Assembly: GCF_000165425.1 (NCBI RefSeq)
Contig: NW_001799645.1
Span: forward strand, 124,001 to 188,000
From: Paramecium tetraurelia
Taxonomy: Eukaryota; Ciliophora; Oligohymenophorea; Peniculida; Parameciidae
DNA length: 64,000 bases
Direction of reading: 5' to 3'
The notes beneath the pieces were generated by a model that searched no databases, was not told the DNA's origin, and worked only from the letters and a program-made list of their open reading frames with translations. Positions within the stretch are counted from its first letter, which is position 1. The number at the start of each line of letters is the position of its first letter. A program made the translations under genes and the position numbers. Positions 25,128 to 37,916 of this stretch are shown in pieces.

Positions 25128-25986
25128 TCATCCAGAATCTGATTCAAAGTCTTACTAAAATGGGTATAATGAGTATGAGTACTTTTTTAATTACTGCAAA
25201 TGTTGATCCTATTGATTTTTAATGATCAATTTCTATATGTTAAACATCTTAATAAGTGCAGAGCTGTTTTGAGATTTGAGAATGGTGGAACTCTTGTCAT
25301 TAACCTTTTCCTAAGAGGCATTCATATTGATTTTTTCTCGACTGAGTAGTTAATATAAATGTCATACATGTTTTTCATCATGATATATGAATGTTGAGTG
25401 CCAGAACTTCGCTTGTCCCTGGTTTAATGACTATCACAATTTTGTATGACTGATGCACAGTTATCCTGTGAAGTGGCCTATTATCTATTGTACACCTGAT
25501 TGCCTAATATGTAGGACTTCTTGAATAAACTGGGACTCGATTCTCTGGTAGCATTCTATGAGGAGATCTTTCGTTCCTGGCTTTGAAGTAGGGTCTTATT
25601 CTTAATGGCTAGTAGAATGATAGGATACTTTGTCGAGTAATTCTTATTTTTCCCTCTCTAATTAATCGATCTTCTCTTGGAGACTGTCTGAATATAACTT
25701 CATTTACTGTTCTACCTAAATTGGTTAGAATTGCATAATTACTCTAACATGGTTTCGAATTTCAGCTTCAGCTTTCTGAACTGCCTACTCCAATTAATCA
25801 TACTCGACACTCTTTTGTTGTTGCACCAACTCAATTAGAATGGTCACTTGTTATCTCAATATTTTGATCAATTCATCCACATTGGGTTTGAGATCGAAAT
25901 CACTCTTGATTGCTAGTTGAATCTATAGGAATTAGGTGATCTTATACATCTTGTACAATCTTTAGTAATTAGTTATTAATGTTCAT
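25128..25986 (-). CDS. Coiled-coil protein, 259 aa
   Basis: Introns at 25923-25947 (25 nt), 25601-25628 (28 nt, ends AAG) and 25342-25367 (26 nt, ends CAG) leave 260 codons exactly. The N-terminal ~140 residues are coiled coil (NVDELIKILRQQVTILIELV, LYSDSLQEKIDQLEREKQEL). The rest is Ser/Gln/Asn-rich, disordered. All three frames are unusually open in the 3' half; the chosen one is supported because it joins through the third intron to a downstream segment ending DFESDSG. No family recognised. Its ATG is 17 bp from the ATG of the divergent phosphatase-like gene. Confidence 0.65.
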
Positions 25987-26003
25987 AATTTATTATTATC
26001 AAA
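25987..26003. promoter_or_regulatory. 17-bp spacer between divergent start codons
   Basis: Only 17 AT-rich bases separate the two ATG codons (25986 minus, 26004 plus). Both protein N termini look genuine: the phosphatase's first strand starts right after its ATG. Transcription must therefore begin inside or very near this spacer, or transcripts overlap. Confidence 0.6.
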
Positions 26004-26931
26004 ATGAATTCGTCTTAAGTTTATCATATAATCAGCGACAAATTTCATTCCCTTTATATGTCGAACATTCACGCGGCTGATCAACTGAATCTGCTTCGAT
26101 CCAGGAATCTGAGGACTATTATTTGTGTAGACAAGAGTCCTTCCAAACATTATACTGATTTTGCACGATACTATGTAATTGAATGAGCTTAGTGTTTAGT
26201 AAGTCTTTTTGCAAGACAATAAATCCACATAGTAACTTTAAAATATTTGCGAATTAATCTAGAATGGATTGAAATTATCGTCGATTCTTGTAGTCTGCAA
26301 TAACGGGTTGTAAGGAGCACCCACCATAATAATTGCTTATCTCATTAGTCGAGGCTGGAATTACGAAAAAGCCTTTTATTATGTCAAAGAAAAACATAAT
26401 CTCATAAATCCAAGTCTGCAATCGAAAAAACAATTGATTGAGTTTTATGGTTCAGTCTCTAATTAGTAACCTAAGGAGGATGAATTTACTCGATTTACTT
26501 AGGTTCTAAAAGAGATGTGGGACAAGTAAGACTATTTTGAAAGTTCCCCTTGCTTCGATCCGCTTACTGACTCTTTTCAAGATGACGGCACCAAAACACC
26601 TGGTTTCATATCTCCCACTAACGTGCTTAAAATGCGCAACTCAATTAGGAAACCAGCATCTCGCAAAAGCAGTATGATCAGGAGCACTTCTCGTAATCAA
26701 AAGAGCGATACGAATGTATATCAAATTCTATGATAGATGAATTACTCATTTCATTTTGATGAAATTAAAGAATTAAATCAAGAATAAAAATAGGAAATGT
26801 TGTCTCCAACGTTTTTGCAAGTCCAAGAAATCTCCGAAGAGGAGGAAGAAGAATTAGTTAGATTAAGACATAGAAGACATCGAAGAAATATAACTAGAAA
26901 TAAAAGCGCTAATCAAAAAATATTTGATTGA
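26004..26931 (+). CDS. Degenerate dual-specificity phosphatase-like protein, 293 aa
   Basis: Two introns (25 nt near 26180; 21 nt at 26716-26736, which contains an in-frame TGA) give 294 codons. The N-terminal ~150 residues follow the DSP fold: HSLYMSNIHAADQLNLLRSR, LRTIICVDKSP, ILVVCNNGLQGAPTIIIAYL, then SRGWNYEKAFYYVKEKH. The signature loop HCxxGxSRS is changed to VCNNGLQGA: the Cys stays but the essential Arg is Gly and the Ser is Ala. Catalysis is not expected. The tail is Ser/Arg-rich then acidic (VQEISEEEEEELVRLRHRR). It is probably a phospho-binding or scaffolding pseudophosphatase (inference). Confidence 0.78.
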
Positions 26932-27176
26932 TTTCAAAATATATTTAAAATAATTTCAAAGTACAACCCTTAATTATTTGTATATACTAAATTTAAATTA
27001 AATCTAACATTCAATCAGTTTTAAATAAATTTATCATATATATGTTCAATATTATACAATATGTGTAAAATATTATAAATTACTTATCTAGAATATCGAT
27101 GTTATTTCCATTGGGATATAATAAAATTTATAATTCATTTGATTTTAGATCAATAATTGTATTAAATATTATTAAT

Positions 27177-27455
27177 ATGGAGAAGTGGAGACAATCGATT
27201 TATTAACCACATAGTTTATTTTTAGAAAGGAAAAGAACAGCGCAATCCAGAAGACTTGATCCATTACTTGTTGCTCCGTTGACTAAATTTGATCACAAGG
27301 CCTTTGACTAACTTTTCAAGTCGTAAGCCAATCAACATCTGAGGATCAGAAACCTATCATTGCAATCTGAGAGAGTTCAAGAGACACCCAAACAATTGGG
27401 ATTGGAAAACATTGTTTACAAATTACAAAAAATTCGAAAACTCAAGAACATTTGA
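27177..27455 (+). CDS. Hypothetical basic protein, 92 aa
   Basis: Intronless 93-codon frame. Basic and helical in appearance (LFLERKRTAQSRRLDPLL; then FDQLFKSQANQHLRIRNL), ending KLQKIRKLKNI. No membrane segment or known motif. GC and codon use like its neighbours, with three TAA glutamines. Spacers of about 245 bp upstream and 190 bp downstream contain nothing recognisable. Confidence 0.6.
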
Positions 27456-27644
27456 TTTTAAATACAATAACTATCTTTTACTACTTTATTTAAGTAACTA
27501 AATCATCCTTATTAAATGTTGACACTTTTTCCTTAAGAGTGTGAGTATGTTAGTAATGGGTATATTTCGAGAAAAAAAATTAGAATATAAAAAAGAATCA
27601 AAATAAAATATAATAATTAATAAGATTATTATTTATTTTAATAA

Positions 27645-28454
27645 ATGAAGGTTGAACTTAGACCAAGCAAACAAGGAGGCTTATACAGTCTGAATCTTGG
27701 GTAGAACAATGGTCCATATCTGCCAAAGGACATCATGCTCACCAATTAAAAATCTCTAAAGGTTAGATCATGTAACAGCTTAGCTCCTCCAAGGAGATGA
27801 AGTCAGCAAATCAGTATCTCAAGTGCTCACAAGAGCTGGAATGGGGTAACTTTATGAGCCTCCAGATATCTATGATGAGAAATCGAAATAATTTGTTAAT
27901 TTGGATGAAAAGTACAAAACCAGAATGAGTGCAAGTGACAATGTGGCTGCTATGAGTACATTATACACAACATCAATCAAACAATTGCAAGACTCTTTGT
28001 AGGAATACAAAGAGCTAATTAAAAAAACTGAGGTAATTAAATGTTGGAAATGATAGGAAGAACTCAAAAACATGAATGAAAAAATTAATAATGACAATAT
28101 TACTAATATACGGGAATTATAACCTATGCTTAAGAGTTTTCATAGCAAATTAAAGGAGAGACTTCACGATGAGAAGAATGAGAATTATAAATTGATGAGA
28201 GAAATTGAAGGATTGAATAGAGATAAATTATAAATTCAGTAGATATTATACCTAACTATTAATTTAGATAATCCATTCTATTTTCACATAAAAGAATCAT
28301 GGAATTAGAAAAATTGGTTGGCATTCAGCATAAAACGGATTCCCTATTTGCTTAAAAGATTTAGGAAGAAGATGCAAACGAAAACGAAAACGAAGACGAA
28401 CTAGACAACTCTCAAAAGGATCAAGACTCTCAAATGTCTGAGTCATATGACTGA
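27645..28454 (+). CDS. Coiled-coil protein, 244 aa
   Basis: Introns of 22, 24 and 29 nt give 245 codons. The start (VELRPSKQGGLYSLNLGQNN, then GPYLPKDIM) is Gly/Pro-rich. A linker follows (LTRAGMGQLYEPPDIYDEKS), then coiled coil (YTTSIKQLQDSLQEYKELIK; MREIEGLNRDKLQIQQ). It ends in an acidic NENEDELDNSQKDQDS tail. The layout resembles axonemal or intraflagellar coiled-coil proteins, but no family could be named. Convergent with the next gene, 52 bp apart. Confidence 0.7.
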
Positions 28455-28506
28455 ATTCGTTTTTTGTTTGTTGTTTTTTGAAATTGTGGAAACGTATGAA
28501 AGACAA

Positions 28507-29231
28507 TCACTCTTATTGAAATAAGGATAAGTATTTCTTTAGTATTAATTGTTTTGTTTAGTGCAAATGATTCTCGATGTTGGGTATCAGTATCTTTAGT
28601 TCTCTGATCTTCACATCTGCCTCTATGCTCTGATCTCTATTAATTATTACAATTTCCACTTACTCTATTAACTCTTGTATCCTAATTATGGTATTTTCAA
28701 TCTCTCCGTTCTCAGACTCCTCATTTAAAACTTTAAGCTTTTTTCTAAACTGCCTTCTAATCGAACTTACAGAGCTCCCAGGAATCTACTGAACTACATC
28801 TTTCAAATTGGAACCTCTCCTCATATTCTCCATTATAAGATGATTCTATTAAATTGTAAGTCTCTTTTTTCCTATTAAAATCACAAAAGACACTAACCTT
28901 TCCTCTTACTAGATGTTGTTTTAGACTTCCTAGACTCTCCTCGACCCTCCCTCTCAGACATTGATGAGGAACTGTCTTCATCCTTCGACTTTTTCTTTTC
29001 CTCCACCTATTATTCGACACCCTCTATCGATTCGTCAACCGATTAGATTTTCTCTTATCCACCAAATAAGTATTCCTCACACTTCTATGCTGAAACTTCC
29101 AAAATGGATGGTTAAGGTGGGTTTTATAAGCTGCAGACTGTAGATTCCTCCTCCTTCTTAGGAGTTTTTAGTTAATTTTCCCAAAATTTACAGGCAGACA
29201 TTGTGAGATAGTTGAAGTCCCTGAGGCTCAT
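28507..29231 (-). CDS. Hypothetical Ser/Lys-rich and coiled-coil protein, 232 aa
   Basis: A 26-nt intron, starting GTTAG, gives 233 codons. The N-terminal part is polar with a Ser/Arg/Lys-rich low-complexity stretch (SSSSMSEREGRGESRKSKTT). The C-terminal ~110 residues look like a coiled coil: IRRQFRKKLKVLNEESENGE and IIRIQELIEQVEIV. No known domain. Start at 29231 is the first ATG of the frame. Confidence 0.65.
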
Positions 29232-29393
29232 TAATTTCTATTTATAAAAGAGAAAATAATATAATAATCAATCTTTACGCTTATTAAAGTGCGAAGAATC
29301 TTCATTAATATTTAAGAAAAATAATTTGTGCTTTAACTTTTAGAATAACTATAGAATTATCTAAAATTTAGTTGTCAACCCTTGTAATTAATA

Positions 29394-29587
29394 TCATCTT
29401 CTATTTTGTTATTATTCGGAGGAAATATCTAATTATCAAGATTTAGAACATGAACTATACAATCTAGAAAATATAGAATTATAATTGAGATTCAAAATGA
29501 CATTCTGTCTGCCTAAGAATTTGTCTCTTTACTCTTCCTCTTGCTCTCAATCACTCGCATATTTTATTGAGTAATTTGATCTCCCAT
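29394..29587 (-). CDS. Possible small gene (~49 aa)
   Basis: From the ATG at 29587 (MGDQITQQNMRVIESKRKS) the unspliced frame meets TGA after 31 codons at 29492. Removing a canonical 20-nt GTA...TAG intron and a second 27-nt one gives a protein ending near 29394 in NISSEQQQNRR. Alternative splicing choices also stay open, so the exact product is uncertain. The flanking ~110-160 bp on each side are non-coding. Confidence 0.35.
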
Positions 29588-29703
29588 TCTATTTTAGTTG
29601 ATTTATTCAAAATAGAATAATTCATAATAAAAAGAACAAAATTTTATTAAAAATATATTTAATATGAACTATTTTTTAGATATCTATCATCTATAAATCA
29701 TTA

Positions 29704-32700
29704 TCAAACTTCCTCAACTACTTCTTATATTGTAGACAATTAATCCTTTTTAGCTTTAGGTTGTAAGTTTTAATTTTATTATTTTGACTATACTTTTATA
29801 CCAGCTTTTAGATTTCTCCACTTCTCAACAATCAGTTACCTATTCAACTCCATCATTTTTTCTTCAATCTATCTCTCTTCATCATTTTATTCCCATCCTT
29901 TAAGGTCCATTTCCAACTATTTCACCTTTTTATGAATATCATTTCCCTACATCAATAGTTTCATCTATTCTCCCAAATCATTCAAAAAAGAATTTATTAA
30001 ATGTACATCAAGTGAATTAACAAAGTTTTACCTTGCCTTTAATAATTGTCTAAATATATACATTTATATATTACCTCTATAATACTACACTTTATTGCAA
30101 ATTATCATTAAAATTTGAATTATTGTATTTCATATATCTATTTAAGTCTTTTAAGGTTTAACATAGGATTAAACCACTCGATCTTTTATCTCCAATCCTA
30201 AAGTATTATAAACTTCTCTTGAATAATAAGTTTCTCTTTATTAATTCACTCAGATATGTTTTATGATCCTTTCTAAATCCTTTCCACTTTGTAATCAAAT
30301 CTCTTATACTAATTACTTTTTTATCTGTGTCGCTTTAATAATTATTCCAAACCTATATGCATTTATCATAACATTCATCCAACTATTACTCTGATTTTAT
30401 ATTCACAACATTTACTTCAACAATATCCTCATCTAATTAATTTGTTAATGTGCTCATTATGTGTTTTTTGTGTTAAATTTCCTGTTTATTCTTTGAAGTT
30501 TCTTTAACTAAAAGATCTTATAACCTTTACAAGGTTTTTAATTACTTATTTTCTTTAATGAATTCAATAATTGACTTAATAGTCTTAATTTACTAAATAT
30601 TTAAAAGATTTATCGCAAAAACCATTAAAAATTATAATATTTAATCCTAGTAGTACTTTGAACAACAGGACTAGTAAAATTCAAATATAAGTTATAGATA
30701 CTCTTCTATTAGTTCTTAATTTTTTAGTTAAAATACTCCAATCTCTAATTTACAATTTTATTCTTCAACATTCTAAATATTATTTAAATATTCTTTGTAG
30801 GCTTTAATTATTGTTAACTTCTCTTAACTATTAGACAACAATGATATGAGAATATTTAAACCAATTCTAATCAAATGACTTAATTATTCATCCAAATAAA
30901 ATCTGTCGAGTACATATTAACTATAATCTAAAAAACAACCTATGGCATCCTCAATAATACCAAAATTTTAGCATTCAAGAAATTCAATGTATTTAAGATA
31001 TGCTTCATTTCCTTTTTTCTACTTTTGAAGGATTAATACAGCAAAAGATAATTAATCAGTCAAATTTAATAGATTAATTGCCCTAATCATTGCTGAATGA
31101 TAATTATCTTTCGAATTTTTATTCTGGATTATCAAATTCAAAGATATCTCACGAATCATTTATTTAATATAATTAGGAGTGTTCGTAATTCTTAAATTAT
31201 TTTTCAATATTATTCTTTGTATGAGTTATAATATTTAAGATGGTTCAGAATCAATTATTGAATACTCCTAAGACTCAGTCTGTTTTGAGTAATAAATTGA
31301 AAGAGGATGCAACTTTTTTTATTCTTCTTTTCTCTAATTCTATGGAGTTTTACTTTAAAACCTTTTATTAGATTGCTCAAGCATTAAAAATACTAATAAC
31401 TCTGCTAATGTATCTTCCCAATCTTCTTAAGAGCTAACAGAAAATGAATCATCATCATTAACTTGATAATACTCCATAGATTTTTTAGATTTATTATTCA
31501 AAATCAACTAAATCTTCAAGGAAAACGTATTTTTAATTAATTCTATAGCTTGCTCAAATGGTATTGAAATATACTCATATCCAATATCGACGAATATCAA
31601 GGAACTATTTTATTTCTGACTTTCTTCCTTATTATTATAATCTTTGACCACTTGTTTTATTATTTTAGATGAAATATGTATCAATAAAGAATGAGAGTAG
31701 TGACTCATAATTTCTCCTTGAGGAATGGAGAAGCCATAACAAAATAATAAAGCTTCTTTGATGTTCTCTTAATTTTCAAATGAAATCAATGAATTATGAA
31801 AATATTCAACTATCTCAAACAATCCGATAAATATTTCATCTGAGCAATCGACTCTCAATTTAAGTATATCAAAACTCAATATAACAGCTTCTATTTATTT
31901 AAGTTATTAATTAAAACTCAAACCCTTTTTGTAGATATTAGCATTAACGATTAATTAATTAAGATCCACTTCTTCCAATACTTATTTTTTGTTCGTATAA
32001 TAATTCTTTGTAAGTTAAAATACATTATCAAGTTCTTTTGCAAAATCTGATGCTCTATCCTACTATCCTTGAATCAACCTAATCTATTAATAATATTAGA
32101 TTTTTTTGAGTTTGAACTGGTCTTCTTCTGATAATTCTGTTTTTCTATGCAATTAAATTTTATTGAAAATTTCAATTCCATCCGAGAAGTTGTTAAAAGA
32201 CATACATAAATCTATTGAATGTTTAAAGTTCAATTAGTACACGAATGTCTTCCAAAAACCTAATCCAATTAATTGTTAATAGCAACTCAATCCTAGACTA
32301 TTGTTTAGAGATAACTCTTCTTCATTTTTGAATGTTAGAAATATTGGATTAATTGTTTCCAGTATATTATTTATTGCAATTTAAGATATGGCTGATTGTT
32401 CAAGCAAGTTCCTTCTCTAGGATCCCATTGTAATCATTTGAATGAGAACTAAAGCTTTAGTCTTAGGCAAAGTAGAATAGCTGGACACTAGCGAAACTAG
32501 ATACCTTCCTAGATATGAAGCCAACTTAAAGTGATTGCATAGATAGATACACAATTTGTAACTCTTGAAATCCTCCAAAAGATCCAAAATCATATAAATT
32601 GAATCGATATCTATGTTATCCAAATCATAAACAAAATTAATTATGTGATCAAACTCCTTATCATCATCTTTTCTATTTGACAATTATACAGATTGATATT

Positions 32701-35700
32701 TTTGTGAAACCAAGTGATTCTTAAATTCATTAGAAAACAATTGGAATTTCTGAATTAATTCTTATAAAATCTTATTGGAAATGGAAGGATTGTTTTTAGA
32801 TGTCAATAGTGAAACTTATGCTGGTTGATTCAGGAGTACAATGTTGGAAAATTCTGATTGATGACTGATCTTGGATGACATGGATTTAATTAAAGATTTT
32901 TAATCTAGTTTCAACCATTCATCTTCAGGATCAAAAATAGATAAATGATCCATATTTTATTAACTCTCATTCTCTATTTAAAATGATTAAGATTATTCAT
33001 TATCTTCAAAATTTAATATCTCTTGGCTGGATTCAACCTTACTTTAATTAATAATTTGTCTAGGTCCGACTTAAGAATCCTATTAATTTTCAGATTCATC
33101 AAGTATTGAATTTTGAATAACAAAGCTTTCTGATTAATTCAACACAGATTTGTCTTCTTAATTAATTTCTTAGAACTCTTAAGTGCAATCAATTTATTCT
33201 GCTCCCTGAATTTAGATTTCCTATGCTAAATTTTATAGGTAATTAGGAAAGAATGAATTTAAAAATGCTTATCTTTCTGAATTGCTGAATTCATTTTTGT
33301 ATTTATTTAACATCATAATAACTTTGTCCCATTCCTTTGATAAACAGTAACAATCAATAGATCTTCTCAAATCTCCTAAGATCTCAAAGGCTTAAGCTGC
33401 TTTTTCATAATTTTTAGCAAAGAATGCTGATTCAGCCATCTCGTTTATCTATCCTAATTGTTCATATAATTCTTATGCTTTTTAAAATTCCTTTGCAGTG
33501 AAATAACATTATGCAGCCCTTGGTAATAAACCAATTTCTTCGAATATCTTTGCAGCTTATAGAAATTGTTAATGATTATTAGCGATATGAGCATTATTAA
33601 CAACAAGATAATAAGCTATAGATTTCTATTCTAATTGTTTTTCTTGAGCAAATTTAAAGCATTTTGCTGCTTAATCATAATTGTTCATTCTGAACATCTT
33701 AAAGCCCTATTGTTTCCAATTCTCCTTGTTATTGTTTTACAATTATAATTAAAACTTAATATCTTTTTGTTAACCTTGTGAATCAACCACTTTAACAGCA
33801 TTTAGCTTTGTCCATATATTCTGAATAATTCTTCGTTTTTCTAATGATTAATCAAATATAATTAATCTCTATTTAGGTCTTGTGATTGCTACATAGAGTT
33901 ATTTCAATTCTTGACATAGATCTATAGATATTTATTGATATTCTTTCATATTTTTATGTTTCAATTACCAAACTTCTACTAATTCATTATTGTTCTTCTA
34001 TTCACTGGAGGCTATTATTTCTGTCTAATGATCTAATAATTATTGTTATTAATACTTGTAATAAACTTTTCATAATCAGCCTTCTTTAGATATTCTGCCT
34101 AGGGTTCTAAATCATTTAATGATTCCCAATCCTTGATAGATGCAGTTGAGTCATGGAAAAAGTTGAACAAAATCACATCATCGAATTCTAAACCTTTTGC
34201 TTCGTAGATGGTTAAACATAGTATATTTTACAATTCAATTGGTAATTTAGTCTTTGATTCTTGATCTTTGACAATAATGACTTAATTGCAACCAAATTCT
34301 ACAATGAGTTGGTCATTTGAAAAGAAATCACAAAGATTACTCAATAAATGATTCACATCATCACTTTTGATTATGATTGGTTTTGGACCATTCAAATTTG
34401 AGGTTTCCTTTTTTAATTTATCAATTTTATAAGGAAACAATATTTCAATCATTCTTATTACAGAGTTAGCCAATTACAAAATGTTGTTATGTGATCTAAA
34501 GTTTACACTCAAATCAAATATTTTAAGATTTCTATGTACTTTTTTCTTGCTATTTCTATAAGACAATAAACAATTTTAAACCTCAAAGAATTTATAACCA
34601 ATCCCTTTAGCTATGTTTTAAGCATTGTCACCACAACAAAATAAACCAAGTTCTGTTAACTGATCTAATAAAATCAAGACAGCCCTTGGAACATCCTACA
34701 ATTCATCTAGTAATAAGTAATGAACATTTTCAATAACATCATCGCCAAAAGCCAACTCTTAATTAATATGATTTACTAAATCTAATAAGTCATAGTATCC
34801 CAATTAATATTTTAGTTGTTCATATATTTGAAAGGCCTCATAAACAAAGCTACATTCCTCTTCTGATTGACCTTACATATAATAATAATTGTCATAATTC
34901 ATATATCTATCAGGATATTCATGAGATGTTTCATGACCTTTGATTTTTGTGCAAATCTCTGACCAAACATAGATTGGATCAAAACATTTGGACACAGAAC
35001 GTTCTAATTTTATTGTTGCTAGTATCTTAGGCCAGAATATCCTCACAAATACATCTTAGGTTACTTCATGCATTTTTGTTTAAATGTAATCTGAATTATC
35101 AATTTCATCCATTAATTTCTAATTAATCTATTCTAGTTTCTTTTCTATCACTTCATTATTATTTTGAGATAATTTCATTTATCCAAATTATTCATTATGC
35201 CATTAGGATGATTTATCCTATTTATGACCAAAAATAGCAAAAAATGAATTTATAAGTGAGGTATCAACCAGAAATAGAAACTTTCTCAAAGTTACAAATA
35301 TTGGAAATTGATTCACATCAGAAAACTTCAAAAATTTTCCCATCTCTTTTTCATATTCATCAATGTCTTAATCATCGACTTCCACTTCTTCATTTAATTA
35401 TTGACATTCCTACTACTCTTAATCATTCTTTATTGCATCTATAATTTAAAAAGTGCTCTAATCTAACCCCTCTTGATCATTCTACTCTTGAGTGTTTGCC
35501 TAATTGCTCTATTGCCTCATTTTTTTGTTATTAATGACATCTTAGATATTCTATACTAGTTTATCATATAATCTCTTAACTTAACAAGCTAACAAGGGAC
35601 TGGCTGTAACAAAGATTGTCTTTAATTAACAATCCTTTTGTTATTAGTTAAGTTATATAGCTGTAGTTTAATTACCAATCTAATCTAATTTACTTCTGAT

Positions 35701-36833
35701 TTTAAATAGTATATCTGTTGTGAAGAGTCGCAATAAGGCACAAGTGGTTTTTCCAGTACCACTTCTACCAATTACTAATCCATCTCCGTTATAGGATATA
35801 ATTTCTTATTACTCATTGGTAAGGTTAACTTTGTAATTTGGAATATTTTAGATTATTTTAAATAATTAGAATGCAGATGGTTATTGACTATATTTTTGGA
35901 TCAAAAAATGATTACTTGAAAATTGATTGATCCTAGCCATTTTGTTATTTAAAATAATTTAAGTTGAAACTGGAATCCATCTTTTCAATTGTTCATTGTA
36001 CACATAATCCTGAGAATCTAAGAAAATAGACTCAAATTTCCTTGGCAGCAATAAATCCTTCCAAGATTTAGGTTTCTCTCCAATCTTTGTTGCATGAGAG
36101 AGTTTTTCATCTTTTATTTATTCTTTTACCAATTTCATGTTGGCAAAAAAATTAGGAGAAGTCTACTAATTTCTAAAATACTTGTCTATTTCATAATAAC
36201 CTATTGAATTCTTTTAATTTTCAGGACCTAATCCCACTAGAATTATCAAATGTCGAAATTCAAAGTGTGTGAGCTTTCCTTCACCATTTAAAATTGGAAA
36301 TAATTTAGGAATTACTTAGATTACTAATTTTAAAAAGCCTTGAAAATTGAATCCTACTACATAATCATATTCGAAAGGAAATTTGACATTGCCTCCCTCA
36401 TAAGGAAGGACTCTGAGAACTGATTCTGAGGAATAGTTCAACTTTCCTTCCAGGATTAGATTTAACATTATGAAAATGTTGATTATGTCTGAATCGGAGA
36501 CATTATACAAACTATTTATAAAGGACTCTGCATTAATAAAAATTTTATACTTGCAACGTCGAATGTCCAAATTTACTTTGGAAATAAATACTTTATGTTG
36601 AATTCCTTAAAATAGTCAACCATTTCATAAAAGAATGGACTAATATCACCTTTTAGTTATCTCTCGTTAAACTCCAACAAATATTGAAAGTATCGTATTA
36701 AAAATTATTTACGTGATAATCTAATTTGATAAAATTATTCGATGTCTGAGAGAATAATATTCAGCTTGTCTTGGTATAGTTTTTGTTTTCTCTTCATATA
36801 ATCTTTTTCTGATTTGTAGACATTCTTATTCAT
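29704..36833 (-). CDS. Giant TRANK1-like superfamily 1 (UvrD/Rep type) helicase
   Basis: A single gene of about 2,350 residues. The helicase core lies in the N-terminal half with all motifs in order: Walker A VIGRSGTGKTTCALL, Walker B YLLLDELQDVPR, motif III LFCCGDNAQNIAKGIGYKFF, motif IV NFRSHNNILQLAN, motif V TIYEAKGLEFDDVILFNFF and motif VI LYVAITRPKQRLIIF. About 450 residues precede it. After motif VI comes a helical-repeat region with TPR-like pairs (AAKCFKFAQEKQLEQKSIAY, MAESAFFAKNYEKAAQAFEI), then a long helical C terminus. This order fits the TRANK1 family (TPR and ankyrin repeat-containing protein 1), large proteins with a UvrD-like core. Biochemical role is poorly known; nucleic-acid unwinding is likely. 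Start 36833 gives MNKNVYKSEKDYMKRKQKL. The frame was followed through most of its length; short introns occur. Confidence 0.85.
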
Positions 36834-37041
36834 CTTAATTTAATTTTAATATAAAGATAAGCACTAAGCGGAATGAATTAATCAATATAAAAATGACATA
36901 TAGAAAAAGATTCTATCATAATTAGCTTTTTTATTTTCTTTTCATTTTTCCACATTTAATTAACATTTAAATGTATTATCTAAATTCTTTTCTAAAAAAT
37001 TTGTTTAATTATTTAACTTGAATTTATTCTAAATTTAAAGT

Positions 37042-37323
37042 ATGTCAGAGCCTTCAATCCAATAATTTGGAAAACTTAACATAGTTATTTAATAATAGTT
37101 AAAACCTGTCTACGTTTCAAAGGAAGAGCGGAAAAAAAGCAGCTATTAACAATAGCATTAACGAAAAAAGAGTTTTAATGAAGTAAAAAAAGTTGAAATT
37201 CCTGTGTTTATGGGTATAAATCAATAATCACATTGGATGGATCTTTGGGATCAATTTAAAAAAGAAACCTCCATCGATGAATAAAACTCGATATTAGAGA
37301 GAATATTGAAATTAAAAACTTGA
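37042..37323 (+). CDS. Hypothetical protein, 93 aa
   Basis: Intronless 94-codon frame with a high share of TAA/TAG glutamines (NIVIQQQLKPVYVSKEER; SSYQQQHQRKKSFNEV). It ends in a more ordered part (QQSHWMDLWDQFKKETS). No domain recognised. It lies 208 bp from the helicase start, divergently. Confidence 0.55.
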
Positions 37324-37600
37324 ATTTTATAGTATAAAAGTGTTAATAATTTTGTTTCATAAATACAAATCCTCTATTAGGTTTAAATATCATAATATCA
37401 ATTTATGCATCCAAAATATTATATATGATTCACTCATAGTCTTAGTTGAAAATAAAACCAATTAATTTTATTTAAATTAATTTTAGTATAAATCTTAAAT
37501 ACTTTAAATCTAATAAACTAAAGAGTTTCATTATAACAAAATATTTGTAAAATTTCATTGTTATTTATATACTTTAAAGTATTATTATTGAATAATTATC
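37324..37600. other. Non-coding spacer
   Basis: 277 bp of AT-rich DNA without a convincing frame. Nothing recognised. Confidence 0.4.
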
Positions 37601-37744
37601 ATGCTAGAATCTTTGGAGTTAATGAGTGAATTAAAAATTTAATTGCTTAGATCACTAAAAATTGAATCAAATAGATAGAGCCTAAAAATAAAAGACATCA
37701 AGAATAACGAAATTAAATAAAAGAAGATCTAAGTCAATAAATGA
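37601..37744 (+). CDS. Doubtful small ORF (47 aa)
   Basis: ATG to TGA, 48 codons, Lys/Leu/Ile-rich (MLESLELMSELKIQLLRSLK). The same frame is open again after the TGA until 37930, overlapping the next gene's start. With one stop codon and 25-30% GC such frames arise by chance, so this is weak. Confidence 0.25.
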
Positions 37745-37916
37745 AATTTAAGAGAATTATATTTCGATCAAATAACAAAAATTGAAATAATAATTAAAAA
37801 CCAAAATTTTAATGAAAATACCATTAAATCTCACGAAATCAGAAAAAAATAAAAAAACACTATTAATATCCTAACCAATTATCTTTCAATCAAAAGCTTC
37901 AATTAAAAACGATCTA

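Noticed and set aside
25038-25131. Upstream extension of the kinesin to an ATG at 25131
   Set aside because: The extra 31 residues are Ile/Lys/Asn-rich leader-like sequence; the motor begins exactly at the ATG at 25038.
25380-25640. Alternative spliced frame giving RVPVYSRSPTYQAIRC and ending NIHIS
   Set aside because: It uses a TAG-ending 20-nt intron but stops early; the 28-nt intron frame joins cleanly to the downstream exon and gives a length divisible by three.
26737-26931. Separate 64-aa gene directly after the second phosphatase-like gene
   Set aside because: A 21-nt GTA...TAG intron at 26716-26736 removes the intervening TGA and fuses it as the C terminus.
29492-29494. In-frame TGA as selenocysteine in the small gene at 29.4-29.6 kb
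   Set aside because: Canonical 20-nt intron removes the problem, and no SECIS-like element or selenoprotein family was recognised.
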